A stretch of DNA of 64,000 nt, taken from NCBI GenBank assembly GCA_003260075.1, contig QLIY01000765.1:1-64000 (forward strand). Reading direction: 5' to 3'. Source of the stretch: Phallusia mammillata (Eukaryota > Chordata > Ascidiacea > Phlebobranchia > Ascidiidae). Within the stretch, counting starts at the first letter, position 1, and the number at the start of each line of letters is the position of its first letter. The position numbers and the translations under genes were made by a program. The notes under the pieces are model-generated. The model was not told the DNA's origin and made no database searches. It saw only the letters and a program-made list of their open reading frames with translations. This document shows, in pieces, positions 36,855 through 49,900 of the stretch.

Positions 36855-37587
36855 AACAAAATTAAAATGTTAATATCTTGATTGTTGCAACCATTCAGTT
36901 TTTAGTTAAAATTTTTGTTTTTCTGTGGAAATTGACTGATGCTTAAAAGGCCAACATAAGGCCCCCCCCCCAGTATTCAAAAGTGGGTTTTGTTGTGCTT
37001 TCTGCGAGATCACAAAAAATTGACTGATGCTTTTCTGTTGAAATTGACTGATGCTTAAAAGGCCAACATAAGTAAATGCATAACGTCATATGGAAGTAAA
37101 GGCAACTTTAAACATAGTTGCTCAGTTTTGAAAGCAACGCACAGAAATCAATAATTTAGGGTGAAACAAGCAAAATATAAATATGACAAGTAACAGCTAA
37201 TGTGACTGTATGTAAAGCAGTAACATGCCTTGGTTGTGATTGTAAGTTGGTTTGGTGCATCACGTTTTAGAACCGATAATTAGTTTCGCCCTACTGTTAG
37301 TAAGTGGTTGTGAACCAATACGGTGCAATAATACAACAAATGAAAAGCAAACAAACAAACAAACAAATAATCAACTAGTAGTAACTTTATAGTTTACCTG
37401 CTATCACCCCCCCCCCCGTGGTTGTGAACCAATACGGTGCAATAATACAACAAATGAAAAGCAAAAAAACAAACAAACAAATAATCATCTAGTAGTAACT
37501 TTATAGTTTACCTGCTAGCACTGTTGTTGAACAGTAAAGAAAGGCCGTCAGAAAATGCAACACTAATCCACATCGAAAGACAGACAT
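33350..37587 (-). CDS. Divergent 7TM receptor with signal peptide and 12-cysteine ectodomain, 576 aa
   Basis: Exons in order: 37587-37512, 36622-36276, 35211-35051, 34496-33350; every join keeps frame. Exon 1 encodes a signal peptide (MSVFRCGLVLHFLTAFLYC). Residues 26-196 form an ectodomain with twelve cysteines (including CC and CDPC) and N-glycosylation sites NVT, NWS and NLS. Seven hydrophobic segments follow from about residue 200. Rhodopsin-type traits are LTAADLL in TM2, SVERIKF at the end of TM3 (DRY position), a Trp in TM4 and a Pro in TM5. The TM6 CWxP and TM7 NPxxY motifs are missing; TM7 reads GNLWHVLVYW. The tail is Ser/Pro-rich. The ligand is unknown. It could be a lineage-specific class A branch; a Frizzled-type CRD is not evident. 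A false copy of the exon 2 start lies at 36972-37020. Confidence 0.87.
35640..35776 (+). repeat. tRNA-like SINE fragment, duplicated at 36006-36147
   Basis: Both copies contain 'aagaaacgcgggttcgaatcccgctacaggct', a T-arm and acceptor end of the tRNA-like family. The second copy arises from the ten-C join at 35824-35833, which repeats about 340 bases (35481-35822 and 35834-36180) with several differences. It lies in the intron between receptor exons 2 and 3. Confidence 0.7.
36962..37417. other. Two poly-C joins in the receptor first intron
   Basis: Ten Cs at 36962-36971 are followed by a copy of 36592-36650, the start of receptor exon 2 with its acceptor. Eleven Cs at 37407-37417 separate two copies of a ~105-bp stretch that includes an (aaac)n microsatellite and the donor side of exon 1. 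Neither copy should be read as an exon. Confidence 0.8.
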
Positions 37588-40500
37588 TACATTTGTACCC
37601 CTGGTGTAGCCTACATATAGATATCAAATCTTCCTTAGAGAGAACAACAATTAACTAATTGTTAAATCCTATGTGACCCTGAAAATACACCATCTGCTAA
37701 ACCTAAATGTCTTGCAGCGAATGCATTCGTCTTTTAGTGTAAATTTATACATACAAACCAGGCTTTAATTTTTAGTTTAAAACCATAGACCCAAACCAGC
37801 TAAACAACCAGAACTCCAGAAAAGTGATGCCACCATGCTTTCAGTGTTGCCTAATTTCCTTTATTGCACGAACATCCATTGTGCTCAGAAATCCAGCAGC
37901 ACGATTATCTCAGATTTCACATGCATTGCCCGAAGCTTATCTTTTTCACCGTATTACAGCACACTGACGGAAAAGCCAACTGCCTTTTACGAAACTTGCT
38001 CAAAATCCAGTTCCAAATTGCACTTTTTCTGCTGACTTGAGGGTTTTGGGTTCGTTTATGGTCCACTTGTAAAACACAGACACCGCAGTCGTAGGTTAAG
38101 GTTGCAAAAAGCACTTGAAGCTGCCTCAGACGGCCGGTTTACACCTATCGAGCATCAGTTTATGCCGGCGGCTACGGAATGTCCAAGTCGTGAATACAAT
38201 TTCATGTAATTGTCAAGTGGAATGGATCCAATTGTCCGAAAAGCTAAAATCCCACTGTACATTAAAATTATCGTCTTTGTTTCATTAACGTGTTTTTTGT
38301 GTCTTAATTAAAATATTCTTTTATGTTTACAATGCAGTTGTTCATTTACAGTCCTTTTGTTCGAAAAACACACACACCCCGTATGTAAACGCAATAAACA
38401 GTCATTGTGACTAAGCACGACGTCATAGTGAATTTAAGTCTGCACCAGCAGTGACTGTATGGAACTTCAGAGGTATGCAACTACATTACATAATGCGACT
38501 GTATATATATTAGTTGAAACAAACATTTACTGCTTATGTAACTTTTACGGACGAACATACAGTTTATTTCTGATAATGATTGCACAATAGACCCATGCAG
38601 TCATAAACTTATGTCCCTATATTTGCAACTTTGCTATGCACTTCTACAATGTGACGTCAACAACTGTGACGTAATTGGTACAATGATGTGGCACGCAAAT
38701 CCACATTATGAAGTCATCGGCAAATTGTAACTGATAACTTTTTATATTTTCATAGGTTTGATGGTACTGTTATCTGCTAAACAAAGCCACAACAAAGGGA
38801 CAGTTGTTGATTTTAATTGGTGTTGCGTAATTGCAAGAAAAATACGGTAAACGATAAACAACCGAAGCATACAGGCCGTGAAAAAAAGCGGCAATGAACA
38901 TGAAGGTCGCAAAATTTCATGTTCCAAGGTGAAAACTTGCGACAGAAGAAAAAAAAACTGCGATAGAGTGAAGATACGACGGAATGGTCAAAGTTTCGCG
39001 TTCGCTTTTATTATGGTTTGCACAAGGTGTCTTCTAATTTCTTTAAAGTACTGATTACCACAAAAGTGTTCCAGAATCAACTGCAAAAACAAACTATAGG
39101 CCTATAATTAATATACGAACTCTTTAACACACTGCCTGAATCCAAATTTACCATGAGCCAATGTTTTTTGGAAACACTGTTATGAAATTCGTACTCAATG
39201 GCACTTTAACGAAGTGGAAAACACGATAAAGTTTATGGCAACTGATCAATAATTATAATACAATTTTATCATTTTTGACACGGCGTAAAATACAAAAAAT
39301 CAACATTCTGCTCTCTAGCGCACTTTGGCGGTTAGAATCTTAGTCCATTTAGCTTTCGACCTATAATTTACCATGACAGAAGTCGTAAAAATTTCAATCA
39401 AAAAATACTCAAGCGAACAGAAAAAACGTGATGGATTTTTTTAGGATGTAATATCAGTTTTTGTTTTACAAAGGCATAATGCAGTACAAAGCGCTAATCG
39501 ACATAGCTAGAAAAAGACAACGCAAAAGTATACACGTACTAATACTACTTGCTAGGATGTCACTCAACCAAGGACGGAATTTGTTACTTGCAAAAAAAAT
39601 TAGGTCTAAATGACCGTTAAAGGTAGCACCAAGGGATTGCAACATTTCACAACGCGGCAAATGCTATTCTTAATGAACACACTTTTGATGGGTCACATTT
39701 ATAAAGACTACATCTTCGAAAAAGGTCAATAAAGGTTCTATCATTTGCGTTTAAAGTATATGCCCTAAGCGGTTTTCAACTGAAAAAAATCTACAGAAAA
39801 ATCTCTTTAATGAGGTCAGTCCGAAGTGTTCATGCGTTTCCTATGTTGTTACAGTTAATTTAAAGTTTGTCGCCGAATTTTTTGTGCTGCATGCCAAAAA
39901 GCGCTGCAGGGCGCTGATTTTAACAGCTGTGCTCAAAAAAGTTTTGTTTTGGATTATTTTTGGGACCCAAAACAGTTTTGATTCGTTCCGTCCGGTTCTG
40001 ATTGTGAAGATGCAAAATCTACGAAAAATTGCAAGGAGATCTTCTTAAAAATGACAAAAAGGGTTATATAGTGCTTATAGCTATGGCACTTGATTCTGGG
40101 ATATAGTAAGCAAAGAGTTGGTGTACTACAATCAGCAGAAATTTAAAGCTTATGACAAAAATGTGGAACATTTAATGTCGAAAGGTTCTTTTATGTTTTT
40201 GACTTGTTGTTAGAAACGAACGTATGATTTTTAGAGCAAACAATTATGTCTAAAATACCAAGTTTAGTGCGCTGTCATACTCGAAAAAGTGAAAAGCGTG
40301 AAAACGGGTTCTAAAAATACAAAAAAACGCGAAAAAATCAAAAGCTGAAAATTATCAAGGAAAAAAAACGGAAACTTTTCGGTTTGGCAAGTCGAACCGG
40401 GGGAAGTCCCTTTTAATTCCAGATTAAAGGGAAAACGCCCGAATCGGTGGTAAAAAATATTTACAAGCTCGCAAAAACGCGAAAATCGAAGGCACTTTAA

Positions 40501-40951
40501 AAAGAACGAAAGCGGAAAAAAGTGGTTTCAACCTAAAAACAAAAAACTTGCCAAAAGAGAAAGAAAAAAAAAAACTCATTGGCAACTCGGTGTCCGCGTA
40601 TAAAGACTTGCGCGTGATGATAATAATACAGCAATTGTGACGTAACAGATGACGTCACGTGTATAGAGCGATGACGTATGTGGCGTTGATTTCATGGCGT
40701 TGATTCAGATTTCTCTTTTGATATTAAATGACAAATTAGGATTACTGACAAAATCAAAATCGAGTCGCTGACAATTTGAGAAGGCCTTTGGATCGGCTGC
40801 AACAGCGCGGATAGGTTTCACTTTGTACGAAAGATGAAAAACGGACAAATCTACTGACAACGGTTCGAAAAAAAGTGAATGCAACCGCTGAAACCAAAAT
40901 CCCCGGTCTACCCAGAACCCAGTAAACGAGACAAAAAGGCGTTATAATAGT
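37588..40951. other. Intergenic region between the receptor and HNF4
   Basis: Both neighbours are on the minus strand, so this holds the HNF4 3' UTR and the receptor promoter. Several CRE-like gacgtcat words occur near 38,420, 38,655 and 40,650. I see no supported exon. Confidence 0.5.
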
Positions 40952-43900
40952 TCAAGCAATCTCAGACTTTGGCTGAATTCCAATAATCGACCCATCAACG
41001 TCCATTCCAATTGGGACATCTCTCAAGAGCATGGCTGATTGGGGCAATGTGGGTGAACCTCCGGGGCTCACCAGACACGGTTTGATGTCCTGGTGTTGCG
41101 CCCCTAGACCCATGACCCCACTTTGGCCCACTCCGGGGCCGTTGGGGCAACTTACATGCAAATGAGCGGGGCTGGTAGGCATAGCTGGGCTCGATATAGG
41201 GAGTGTTGTAGGAACCATGTTGGTTTGGTTGTCGCCTGTTAAAAATGAATAAGGTGTAAGTGAAATTAAAGGTAGGTTGGCATGCTTTATAACATATACA
41301 TTGACTGGTATTAGGCGGCCTTTTTGAGTAAAGAAAGCCTAGCCTGCGTTGGGATTCGAACCCACGACTGGAATCTAACCGGGGCTAGCATATTGCAACT
41401 GAGCTACACAGGTTTGCCAACAGTTCACTAACACCACTGACTGCTGCAGATGCCAGCTTACGGTAGAACGGGGGTCGCCAACCCACGGTTTTGAAGCCGC
41501 ATGTGGCTCTTTGACCCTACTGATGTGGCTCAGTTTCAATAATTACAAAATCTTTACAAATTGAATTGCGAATTACATGACGATTATGCCAATCATTACT
41601 GTAGAAAACGAAAATTGTAGACCAAGAAACGTGAAAAAAGGCAACCTGGCGGCGTTTTAAACAAAGAAAAACCCCCCCCCCAACGGGGGTCGCCAACCCA
41701 CGGCTCTGAATCCGTATGTGGCTCTTTGACCCTACTGATGTGGCTCAGTTTCAGTAATTACAAAATCTTTACAAATTCAATTGCGAATTACATGACGATT
41801 ATGCCGATCATAAATGTAGAAAACGAAAATTGCAGACCATGAAACGTGAAGTCTGAAAAAGGCAACCTGGCGGCGTTTTAAACAAAGAAAAAAAATCAGC
41901 ACCACAAAAAATGTGGCAGTACATTTCAAAAGGGATTTGTGGCTGTGAAATTAGACCGAATGACGATTTGAGAGGTAAAGGTTGGCGACCCCTGTAGTAG
42001 AAGTATAGACCAATCGACATATTTTTTAGCTGTTGTATTCACCACTGTATTCACTACCCGTATAAGCGATCTTGTTGATCCGCGAAGCACCAGAAGATCT
42101 TACAAAAAACTGCCATTACAACGATAGTAAAGTGTTGCACAGAGTTGTAAGGCCCCCCCCCCTATAAGCGATCTTGTTGATCCGCGAAGCACCAGAAGAT
42201 CTTACAAAAACTGCCATTACAACGACAGTAAATTGTTGCTCAGAGTCGTAAGTCCCCCCCCCCCACAAAAAATGTGGCAGTACATTTCAAAAGGGCTTTG
42301 TGACTCCCAGTGTTTTTTTAACCATGTGAAATTAGTCCGAATGGCTCTTTGAGAGGTAAAGGTTGGCGACCCCTGCAGTAGAAGTATAGACCGTTCGACT
42401 TTATTGTTTAGCTGTTGTATTCACTACTGGGATCTGCCCCCCCCCCGATCAAAATTTGAGGCCAAAACTCAAAAGTGCAAGCCCGAATCCGAATTCGGCC
42501 TGGAAGTTAAGTTTTCTAACATAAACTTAATGTACGTTTGCAACAAATCAATACACACCTTGTGCAAAGCAAAACTGCGAAACAAATATGGCTGAGTTGA
42601 AGCTTAGGCGCATATATAGTTCGTTTTTATAGGCCTAGGCTTAAGTGACAACTTTGGTTGTGATTTATCACTGTAAAATGTGGACTTACTTCCAAGCAAC
42701 ATTTCCTGCAGCAGATTATCAACATGGGCGACTCCAAACAAACGTACGAACTGAATTTGTTCAATCATCTGCCACGTGATGCTTTGAAGAGTCGGAAGCA
42801 GAAGAAGAATTTCACCAAACCTGACGAATATAGAAAAACAATAAAGGGTTGCATTGGCCATATATAATCTTTTTGTGGTTGTCTAAGAATTTTATCTTAA
42901 CAAGGTACTACCCCCCCCCCCATTTCACCAAACCTGACGAATATAGAAAAACAATAAAGGGTTGCATTGACCATATATAATCTTTTTGTGGTTGTCTGAG
43001 AATTTTATCTTAACAAGGTACTATTGCAAAATAAAAAATCCTGACAATTTGTGGACGTAACCAGTAATTTTCCGTTTTGTGTTAAAAGTTGAAAAAAAAA
43101 ACACAGCTACTGATAGACATGGACAATAATAATTTTAGGGCGTAAACTTATTATTATTTCCCACTGTAACGTAAAATGTATAGCTCAGTTAGCTGTTTTA
43201 ATTTTTTGCGTTAAATTGAATCTGTGGCACAGTATATTATCCAGTAAAAATCTTTTATACACTGCAAGCATAATACGTGTAAGTGCCCTTTTTCCTTTTA
43301 AAGTAAATCTTTACAGTAGGATATTAAAATGGTAAACCGTAGGTGAAAAAAACGAAATAATCAGGACTTTACCTTCCCCTTGAGTCGTATTGTCTGTCGT
43401 TGATGTAATCTTCCAAATTGCACATCACTTGTGAACGCATAGTTTTAATCTTCACTGAATTGCTGAGACCTCTTGCATCTGAAATTCAAAATTATCAAAA
43501 AATCGAATGTTCAAAAAATACAAATCATAGTACACCAGGCCTATTAAAGGCGTTGTACCGAATCAGTGGGTCATGAAGCATTCCCATATGGCAAGGCGCA
43601 GGTAATTCTAGTCTGCGGTGGAGTTCGAACCCACGACATAGGCCTTACCTACTGAGCTACACAGGCTCAGCGGTGAACCCACCGAATGTCGAATCACACG
43701 CACCGTCATATGCTGCACATGTCAGCTCTGAAGTAGGGGATATCGCCAGTTCGACCAGTTTTCGGTTAAAATGCACATTAATTCAATACTGGGATCAGCC
43801 ATAAAGCCTCAGATGTTTTTGTACAATTCCTAGGTTGCAAAGTTGTTTCAGTGGGACTAGGTAGCAAAAACCCCACAAAATCATTTAGACGTTTTAAAAA

Positions 43901-46900
43901 AGTCCTCTTTATCATGACAATAAATAAAAGTTAAATCGCACAAAAAATATTCAAAATCATACTTTCAAATTCAATCTATTCGTGCAGGGTAGTGTTATGA
44001 GATAATTTCTTATGTTGGGGTTTGTACACAACTGCCAGAATGGCACAAAAAACAACTCAAGTAACCCCTAGAAAGCAAACTGCTCATGGATGGGAAACCT
44101 GGTATTTGTTTATCGTTAGGACAAAGGTTGTCAGCTGGAAGACACCCTTTGTACCCTTCCAGTTCATTTGCTTACGCACATAAACCATCCAACGTTTTGC
44201 TACATGATTTTTCTCCTTAACAAGTACAGAGTTCAGTTTCAGACAAAACGATTAAGGCACAAAATTCTCAAAAAAAAATTTCCGAAAAAAATTTCACAAA
44301 AAAAGTTTCGACGCAAAAATTTTGGTTTTGACGTCAGAAATGTATGTTCGTGACGTGAAAATAGCATGACGTCATATACTTACCGAATAAGGCAGTATTA
44401 AAGCGTTACACAAAACAGAGGTTCTTTGTTACAAAAAACTTTTTCATTACGTCACAATGTAATGACGTCATTCAATATGGTTTAGGGCAGTGGTTCTCAA
44501 CCAGAGCACATGCCCCCCCCCCCCCGGGGGGGGGGGGGGGGGGGGGGCGTGNCATGACGTCATATACTTACCGAATAAGGCAGTATTAAAGCGTTACACA
44601 AAACAGAGGTTCTTTGTTACAAAAAACTTTTTCATTACGTCACAATGTAATGACGTCATTCAATATGGTTTAGGGCAGTGGTTCTCAACCAGAGCACATC
44701 CCCCCCCCAGGGGGGCAGGTGTAGGGGCTCATTATAAACATCCACCAAAATCAGTGAAACATTTTTTTATAACGCTCAGAATTAAGTGCGTGTTGCAAAT
44801 GATTTAACTTTCCTAATTTAATCGATTTCCCACACTATTTGTCTATATTGAGGCTTTTTAGCCAAAAAATGTCCAGATAGATCATGGACTTTACAGTTTA
44901 GTTGCGTTTGCTACATATATATTTTAGAAGGGGGCAAAGGTCTTCCGGGATTACTTATAGGGGGCCACAAGGCTCGAAAGTTACCTTTAGGGGGTCACGG
45001 CGCATGAAAGGTTGAGAACCACCGATTTACGGTGACGAGATTTTTTTCAAACTTACCCGGATGAAAGAAGACAATTGCTTTGAGACAGGCGAACTCTGTG
45101 TCGTCAAGTGCGAGTTCATTAAGAGGTCGAACGAGTTCGTCGAGTACTCGGACAGCTACACGATTTATTTCAACTTCGGGACAGTGTCTGAGAGAGGAAA
45201 AAAGGAAGTTAGCCGATATTAACCATTCGGTGATTTTAAACAAATCATTATTTTGCGTTCTCTACTTAACCCACCTTGGAATTATAAAGTCGTTCCCCAA
45301 CAACAGTATGTCCTGGTAAGGTAGTGACCTTTTGGCGACCCCCATGAGAAGGTTTTCTCCCGCGTGTGCACGCAACAGCGCCACCTGTCGAAAACAATAA
45401 GAATCGATGCATTACAATTCACCATAACAACCGTTTTAGCACTTATTTTCTAACATTTAAAGTAAAACACCTTATACCCAAGTATATAAGAATCTTCACT
45501 TATTAGCAAACCTCTTAAATTGTGTGTCGAAAAATATTATCAGAATTGATTAAAAACAAATTTTAGACATAAGTTTGAAAACAACATTTCTTTGTTATTT
45601 GCTACAAACCTGATCATCAAGAGGCAACTCGGAAAATGCAGGGATATATTTTGCCCACTCAACCAGAACAAGCAGTTGCTGACGCATCGAATCGCATACG
45701 TCATTGACCGATGCAATTTTCTTGTTGTCGATTGTGATGTCAACGGGTTCTGCCCCCACACCTGCCGATGTCTGCGTCACAATTACGTCATTAGTGGTGA
45801 CGTAACAACTAGAGAACAAAAACTACAAATGGGCCTAAAAACGAAACAATAACAATTTTGGAATTGGGTACGTGGTGTATGCTTAACACAGAGGAAAAGT
45901 TCGTTAATGATATAAAAAATAACATAACAACCAACTATTCAAGCAATGAAAGAAGTTTGCACAACTACTTACACATAAGTAGACTGAAATTTCAAATCAC
46001 GCGAGCAAACAAAGCCGGTATTAGGACATAAAGCAAACAACTGTTACGAAACAATCGCTCATTATTAGCCTGGCAAGAGCTGGTGATTAAATGTTTGCAT
46101 GGACATAAATGCTGCTGGTTGTTTTTCTCGCATACTGCAGATAAGTCGGCCTTGATAAACTGAAGGGTTTGGGTAAACGTGATACCCCGGTGTGGTTAAG
46201 GTGCTACTTCAAAAAAATCATGCGAGCCAGGCCAAGGCATTCTTAAACTGGGTGTTGTGGTTTAAATATGTGGTACCATTTAGTCTTATAATACATTATA
46301 TTACATTTATGGGTGACTGTTTTGCAATTTCAAACATAATTTAAAGGTGGCCAAAAATTTAAAAAAGTCCTGACTAGCTATTGGATATCAGCTTAAGACA
46401 TAAGAAAGAACGCAGTTACAGCTTAGCATAACTTGAAAAATATTGCTACTAATGTCGCATATAACTACTTTTTGTTTTGGTCGAATTTTTCGCAAACATG
46501 AAATTCTGTTACTTCAATTAACATTTAGTACACAATACCAGTCATTGTTTCGTAAGGGCAAATAATAATGCATTTTGGAAGAGTTTATTTCTTATCTAAA
46601 ACTCTATTTCCCCAGAAGGAAATAATGTGCTGTTTTTCTCGACTAGTCCTACACCAAAATGGATTCCAAATTCTGGCTAATATATGTCACTACATTTTCA
46701 ATAAAAGAGGTAAGAGTGGCATAATTTAACTTTGTGCAATGTTTACAACCTTATCAAAATTATTTGCCCAAAGCATGACTAACGCACATATAAGCTAAGT
46801 ACTGCATGTGACATGATACAGTGGATTGAGGTAGTCGTTACGAGCACGATACATGTGTCATATATGGCCGGTGCTTAAACAATAGCTTAATACGACCATG

Positions 46901-49900
46901 TTAGCTTTACACAGTCAACAAAACAAGCTATAGGGTTCGCACGCAACAACGCGAAAGGTAAACTAGACCAGGAATTTTCGGATCTCACAAACATCGAATC
47001 CACTGACTGGATGAGTTGTTCGTTACAATAATGAGATTTTGATGTAAGAAAAACGCAAATGCTTTGGGAATTTGAGAGTATTTTTAACCAATCATCAAAA
47101 AACCAATGTACAAAACCCTTTTTGTATGCACAAACCGAATCGATTTTTTGGCATCATATCTTTTTTGGTACCTTATTCAAATAGAATTGGCCATAAACCT
47201 TGGGAGAAACATTCTGTGACAGACTGAAAATCCGTTTGGCTCAGTGATTTGTACAATGGACTTTAGGATTATTTTAAGTGTAAAAACAGTGATCTTTGAA
47301 TATCCTGATGTAACTATACATTATTTGCCTAAAACGGTGAATAATTTATCTTAAATTTGTGACTTAAGCAACGTCATGCAATTGTTATACGATTTTTCGT
47401 AAAGAAAATTTGCGAAATATATTATCTTACATTTTAAACAATAGTAACTTTATAGTATCAACAATAGGACCATTAAAAAAACACGATTAACCAAACTACC
47501 GTACATATGTTGAATACATCTACATATCAACAGGTAGGGACATTGATTTATATACTGACCTGCTTAGACATGTTGTCTGCATTTAACAAAGTAGTGACAG
47601 AAAGTGAAGTGGAATCATCGATGGGAGATTTCTTTGTACTGATTCGATCCCGCTCGTTCTGCACGGCTGCACATAAACATAAAAATCAGTGACAGAAAAT
47701 AGAAATCGTAAAATAATCGATTTTCATCCTGTTTTGCATTTAACAGCAGAGTTGCGAAGACGGAGTTAGTAGAGTTTTTTGTCGGATTTGAGTCGTTTTT
47801 AAACAATGTGGTGTCGGAGTCGGTAGAGTTGCACTTTTTAGGTGGAGTAGGAGTTGGTTTTTAAATACTGTAGAGTCTAATATTTTTTGGCGACTCTGAT
47901 TTTCGGCCAAATAAAGACTTTGGTAGGAGTAGAACTCGAAAATTTTTTAAAGAGTGGTTTTCGAGTCGAAAAAAAGAGTAAAAAGTTGGACACGGTAAAT
48001 CATTCAAACAAAAAAAGGTAGAGTTAGATTCGAAAAAATGTAAAGATTGGAGTCAGAGTCACAATATTTTTAAATAAACGAGTCGAGGTCGAAAATTTTT
48101 AAACCGATTTTACAACTCTGCTCAACAGTAAAAATCAGTTATTTTGTGTTTTAGGTTCACAGCTAGTTAGTAATCGATAGGATAATCCTACACCCCTACT
48201 TTGAATTTAGATGTAGTTTCCGTGTATATCTTAAGCATACGATGAAAAACAAAGGCGACACGAAGGTATTGTGTGCTTAAAGATAACTCAGACATGCCTT
48301 ATGTCAATGTCAAGCGTTTCCAATAGCTATGTGAAGCGACGAACGGTGTTTAACCATTAACCCTCATACCATAGCTTCATGGCGAGGGTCACGTAAATCG
48401 TATGACGTCATATAACCGTGACGATTAATAAATTACGTCATTACTGCCACGAAACCCTTCAAGTAAAAATTGAAACCCGTAACATTGAGATATTTTGCTT
48501 TTCTTAAGGGGAATTCCAAGGGGTGTAGGAAGGGCGTGGTAAAGATTTTGACTGCACAATGCTATTTATAGAAACGTGATATGTTTTAGCTATAAAAATA
48601 ACTCCGAAAATCTTTCGGCAACGCAAAGTTACAGCTTCATGCAAGCTTTATTTAAAGCAGGGGTGTGCAACCTTTGACACTGATGGGCAAAACAGATGCA
48701 ATTAGCACAATTTGGCCGCCTGTCGAAACGAAACCATTTATAACACAGTAAATAGTGTCGAAACTATTTGACTTTACGTTTTTGGGCCTTCAGTAAAACC
48801 CATAAGTGATTCTGGCAGGGTTTTGGGTCTCGATGAAATATTGGATTGGGAATCGTTAACATTGTATTGAAATAGATAAGTGGGCCACACCTAATTATAT
48901 TTAAAATCTGAACGTCTCGGCAGGCCGCACAACCTTTATACAATATACATAAGCTGCACACTCCTAGTTTAAAGGGTTGTTTTTCGAAGCTAACCACAAA
49001 GGCCACTAGCTTTACGCAAGAAGTTGTGACGTTTGTGAGAACTTTTTATCAAAGATCCCTTTATGCGAGTCCAGGACAAATTTTAGGACACACACGATTT
49101 GTGTATGGGTTGTAACGTTTACCCAACTACAAATTTCGTAGTGTGCATGTTTAAAACTTGCGGTATGCGAAGTCTCCGATACGCCAGAAATTGTGGTGGA
49201 ATAACTTTTCAGTGTGCAGCACTTGAAAACCCCAAAGCAGAGCCTTACCTTCTTTTTTCATTCCCGCCCGAAAGCGTTTTCGCAGACGACAGTAGCGACA
49301 TTGGTTCCGTTTATCTTTGTCTACTGTACAATTGCGATTGAATCTGTTACAAAACAAAACAAAAAATGAATGCAACGGCGATGTACAATATCCACTAGAA
49401 CGAAAAATAGATCCGTATTTGAGAATTGCTTTGCAACAAAACACGGTGAAGTTAATACCCAATCGACATCGCAGTGGCATGTTCTAAGTTGTCTAATTTT
49501 TTTACGGTTCCAACGTAGAATGAAAAATGACAAACAGTAAACCTCGGTAATTCCTGACCCGTTAGGACACAAAATTGTCCGGATTGGGCGAAGATCCGGA
49601 TGAACCGAGGTCGATTAGTTCACGATTTACCACATTAAAAATCATTCGTAGCATAAGTTTTGTCCGAATTAGGCGAAAATTTCGGTTAACCGAACCGGTT
49701 TTACCGAGATTTACTGTATTTAGCTGGTGAAAATAGGCAATCAAGTCAAAAACCGAAGCACAGATTGTGAATAAATTATATGTGGCAGCACCGTTTGACA
49801 TTTTGACCACATAAGACATTTACAGAAGTAGCCACCACAAATTGTTGGGAAAAGAGGTAGAAAACAACAAAAAGAGTAAAATTCGATGGCGTGTTTTTTA

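Noticed and set aside
37351-37370. CRISPR-like or regulatory repeat
   Set aside because: It is a simple (aaac)n microsatellite; there are no spacered repeats anywhere in the window, and the DNA is eukaryotic.
42922-43022. Extra HNF4 LBD exon
   Set aside because: Only the first bases of the 42690-42820 exon are present, as part of a duplicate made by the join at 42911-42921.
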